In this document: positions 62,584-64,000 of the stretch, one piece after another
How positions within the stretch are numbered: position 1 is the first letter of the stretch
Layout of the letters: each line of letters begins with the position of its first letter
Assembly: GCA_030737835.1 (NCBI GenBank)
Contig: CM060856.1
Coordinates: forward strand, 5,151,022-5,215,021
Reading direction: 5' to 3'
DNA: 64,000 nucleotides
Source: Acorus gramineus
Taxonomy: Eukaryota; Streptophyta; Magnoliopsida; Acorales; Acoraceae
Notes under the pieces: generated by a model
What the model saw: the letters and a program-made list of their open reading frames with translations, nothing else
Database searches by the model: none
Told to the model about the DNA's origin: nothing
Translations under genes and position numbers: made by a program

Positions 62584-62862
62584 GAGCTAGTGTGAATGTC
62601 TCCCTTTGGCCTTTTGGCCTCTCTTTTCCAGTTTCAAGTTGTTGTGGTCTTTTAATGGGAAAATGAGGGTGGGAGACAAGGAAAGCTTTTGTTTTTTTTC
62701 TCTTTTCCTAGTATGGTGGGCCTTTATTTTTATTGATTTGCATTGGCACATAAATTATACACATACGAAGTATACATATCTAAATGATACGTTTCTCGTT
62801 TGTCGTAGTAGAAAAATAAAATGCATTCTTTTATATAAATAAATGAGTTACATACTCAGACA
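60301..62862. other. AT-rich intergenic DNA with (TA)n microsatellite
   Basis: Contains CACAGGAGTCCGCTCCTGTG (60652-60671, an 8-bp stem) and a (TA)n run at 62544-62579. No gene seen. Confidence 0.4.
62544..62579. repeat. (TA)n microsatellite
   Basis: About 18 TA units; length is probably variable between individuals. Confidence 0.9.
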
Positions 62863-63372
62863 TAGGGGTGCAATTCGATCAGTTTGATAACTTTGATTTG
62901 ATTTTTGACAAACTCAAATTGAATCAAACTATATTTACATGTAAACTCAAAATCGAACTGAACCGATTTTTATTTATTTTTATTTGGTTAAACCGAACTG
63001 AATCGAACCGTCAAAAATTGATGGATTGGTTTACAACTTTACATAAAATATCAAAATGCTAGGATTTATGGTATAAATTAGTAAATTCATTTTTCTAATG
63101 AATATTAATGCATATAACAATAATATAGTCTTAATATAAAAAGAATGCTCTAATGAATATTGATTATGAATAATCATGTGTTTAAATTTAATTTGGTTAT
63201 GTTCGGTTAATTTGATTTTTTTAAGTAAAACCAAACTCAAACCAATGTATATCGGTTTATTAATTTTTTAATCCATACCCAAACCAAACCATAAAACTAT
63301 TGACACAAACTCGAAAAAAAATCGGTTTGGATCGGTTCAGATTCGGTTTAACTGATCAAAGTTGTACCCCTA
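62863..63372. mobile_element. hAT-type MITE, 510 bp, exact target duplication
   Basis: The ends are TAGGGGTGCAATTCGATCAG and the complement of TAGGGGTACAACTTTGATCA. Flanks are exact 8-bp duplications CTCAGACA (62855-62862 and 63373-63380). The arms carry CGGTTTGG/CCAAACCG and AACCGAACTGAA words, a pattern parallel to the CGGGTCGGG-filled arms of 28751. No transposase. Confidence 0.85.
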
Positions 63373-63380
63373 CTCAGACA

Positions 63381-64000
63381 TGTTCAATATATTTTTTTTA
63401 TGTTTTTTAAAATGAAATACATATTGAAATAGTGAAGTAAATATTTTGTTAAGTAATTTTATATATATACACTGTATCAGTGATATGACTACTACAAATG
63501 GAATTATAAAATGGATGGACTATGTTAACACTCATTTAAAAAATCAAAATATGTGTAAATTGCTCACAGGCACATGACTCACATTTTCCTTTCAAATATG
63601 GGTGTACATATGTGTTTCCTTTCAAATACATGGGTGTACATGTGTGTGTATAACATTAAACAATTTCGTAATTTTTTTACTCCCTCTAAAAGTGGGTCCA
63701 CAAAATTCCTTGAAGAATATAATTTAATTTATTTATAAAAATACATATATACATTGTTAAATGAAATATAAACCTAAAACAAAGCACTTGAGACTACATT
63801 GCACTTCGGATTGTCCTTAGCATTCTTTTAAACAAAAAACAAAGGATAAGTTTTATAACCCCAAAAAAAAGTAAAAAAATGTACTCCCTATTCACGGAGG
63901 TATACATATATAATCTTTTACCAAATCAAGTAAATCTTCTCTCATGTGATTCTGTATTTGTTTTATTTTGTTCCCTACTTTTGATGTGAGAGCCAATTAT
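63381..64000. other. AT-rich intergenic DNA to window end
   Basis: Includes a local direct repeat of GTGTACATATGTGTTTCC/GTGTACATGTGTG (63602-63640). Nothing else seen. Confidence 0.4.

Overview
This is a nuclear fragment of a flowering-plant genome. The evidence is small spliced housekeeping genes with GT-AG introns, a ribosomal-protein promoter of the plant type (TGGGCC site II plus telo-box), AT-rich intergenic DNA full of short MITEs and LINE debris, and two GC-rich intronless genes of plant-specific families. I cannot name the species. The window has no bacterial operons, CRISPR arrays or plasmid functions.

Layout, left to right, with all recognised genes on the + strand. The last two exons of a maspardin (SPG21-like alpha/beta hydrolase) gene, 1288-1920. 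Ribosomal protein S13 (uS15), 5660-10333, five exons, the last being an 11-codon exon 2.9 kb away. pICln (methylosome/snRNP assembly chaperone), 12735-19316, seven exons. tRNA 2'-phosphotransferase (Tpt1/KptA), 20295-28422, eight exons. A single-exon NYN-domain protein with a C2H2 finger and an apparent mitochondrial presequence, 30345-31322. After about 17 kb of repeat-rich DNA, an intronless BED-finger protein derived from a hAT transposase, 48766-51081. The final 13 kb has no gene I can support.

Four of the six genes act on RNA or its machinery (ribosome, spliceosomal snRNP assembly, tRNA splicing, a predicted PIN-like nuclease). I see no shared promoter, and nothing to suggest more than chance clustering.

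The space between and inside genes records transposition unusually legibly. Several non-autonomous hAT elements keep 8-bp target duplications (10765, 28751, 39215, 45434, 62863). Several long-armed foldback elements keep exact or near-exact 9-bp duplications of the Mutator type (2769, 4029, 35459), with related ones at 40844 and 54460. Other inverted-repeat elements sit in introns and promoters (5199, 11618, 13140). A MITE family with GGAAATTAATTCCAAG-like ends occurs in RPS13 intron 3 and TPT1 intron 2, with a third probable copy near 45 kb. LINE fragments lie at 2.3, 24.8, 25.8-27.1 and 34.2 kb. A solo LTR of a fossil retroelement sits inside the hAT element at 45.4-47.1 kb.

I found no convincing undescribed multi-gene system. 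The most useful points are the distant RPS13 terminal exon, the TATA box that touches the first TPT1 ATG, the nested insertions, and the unnamed MITE families.
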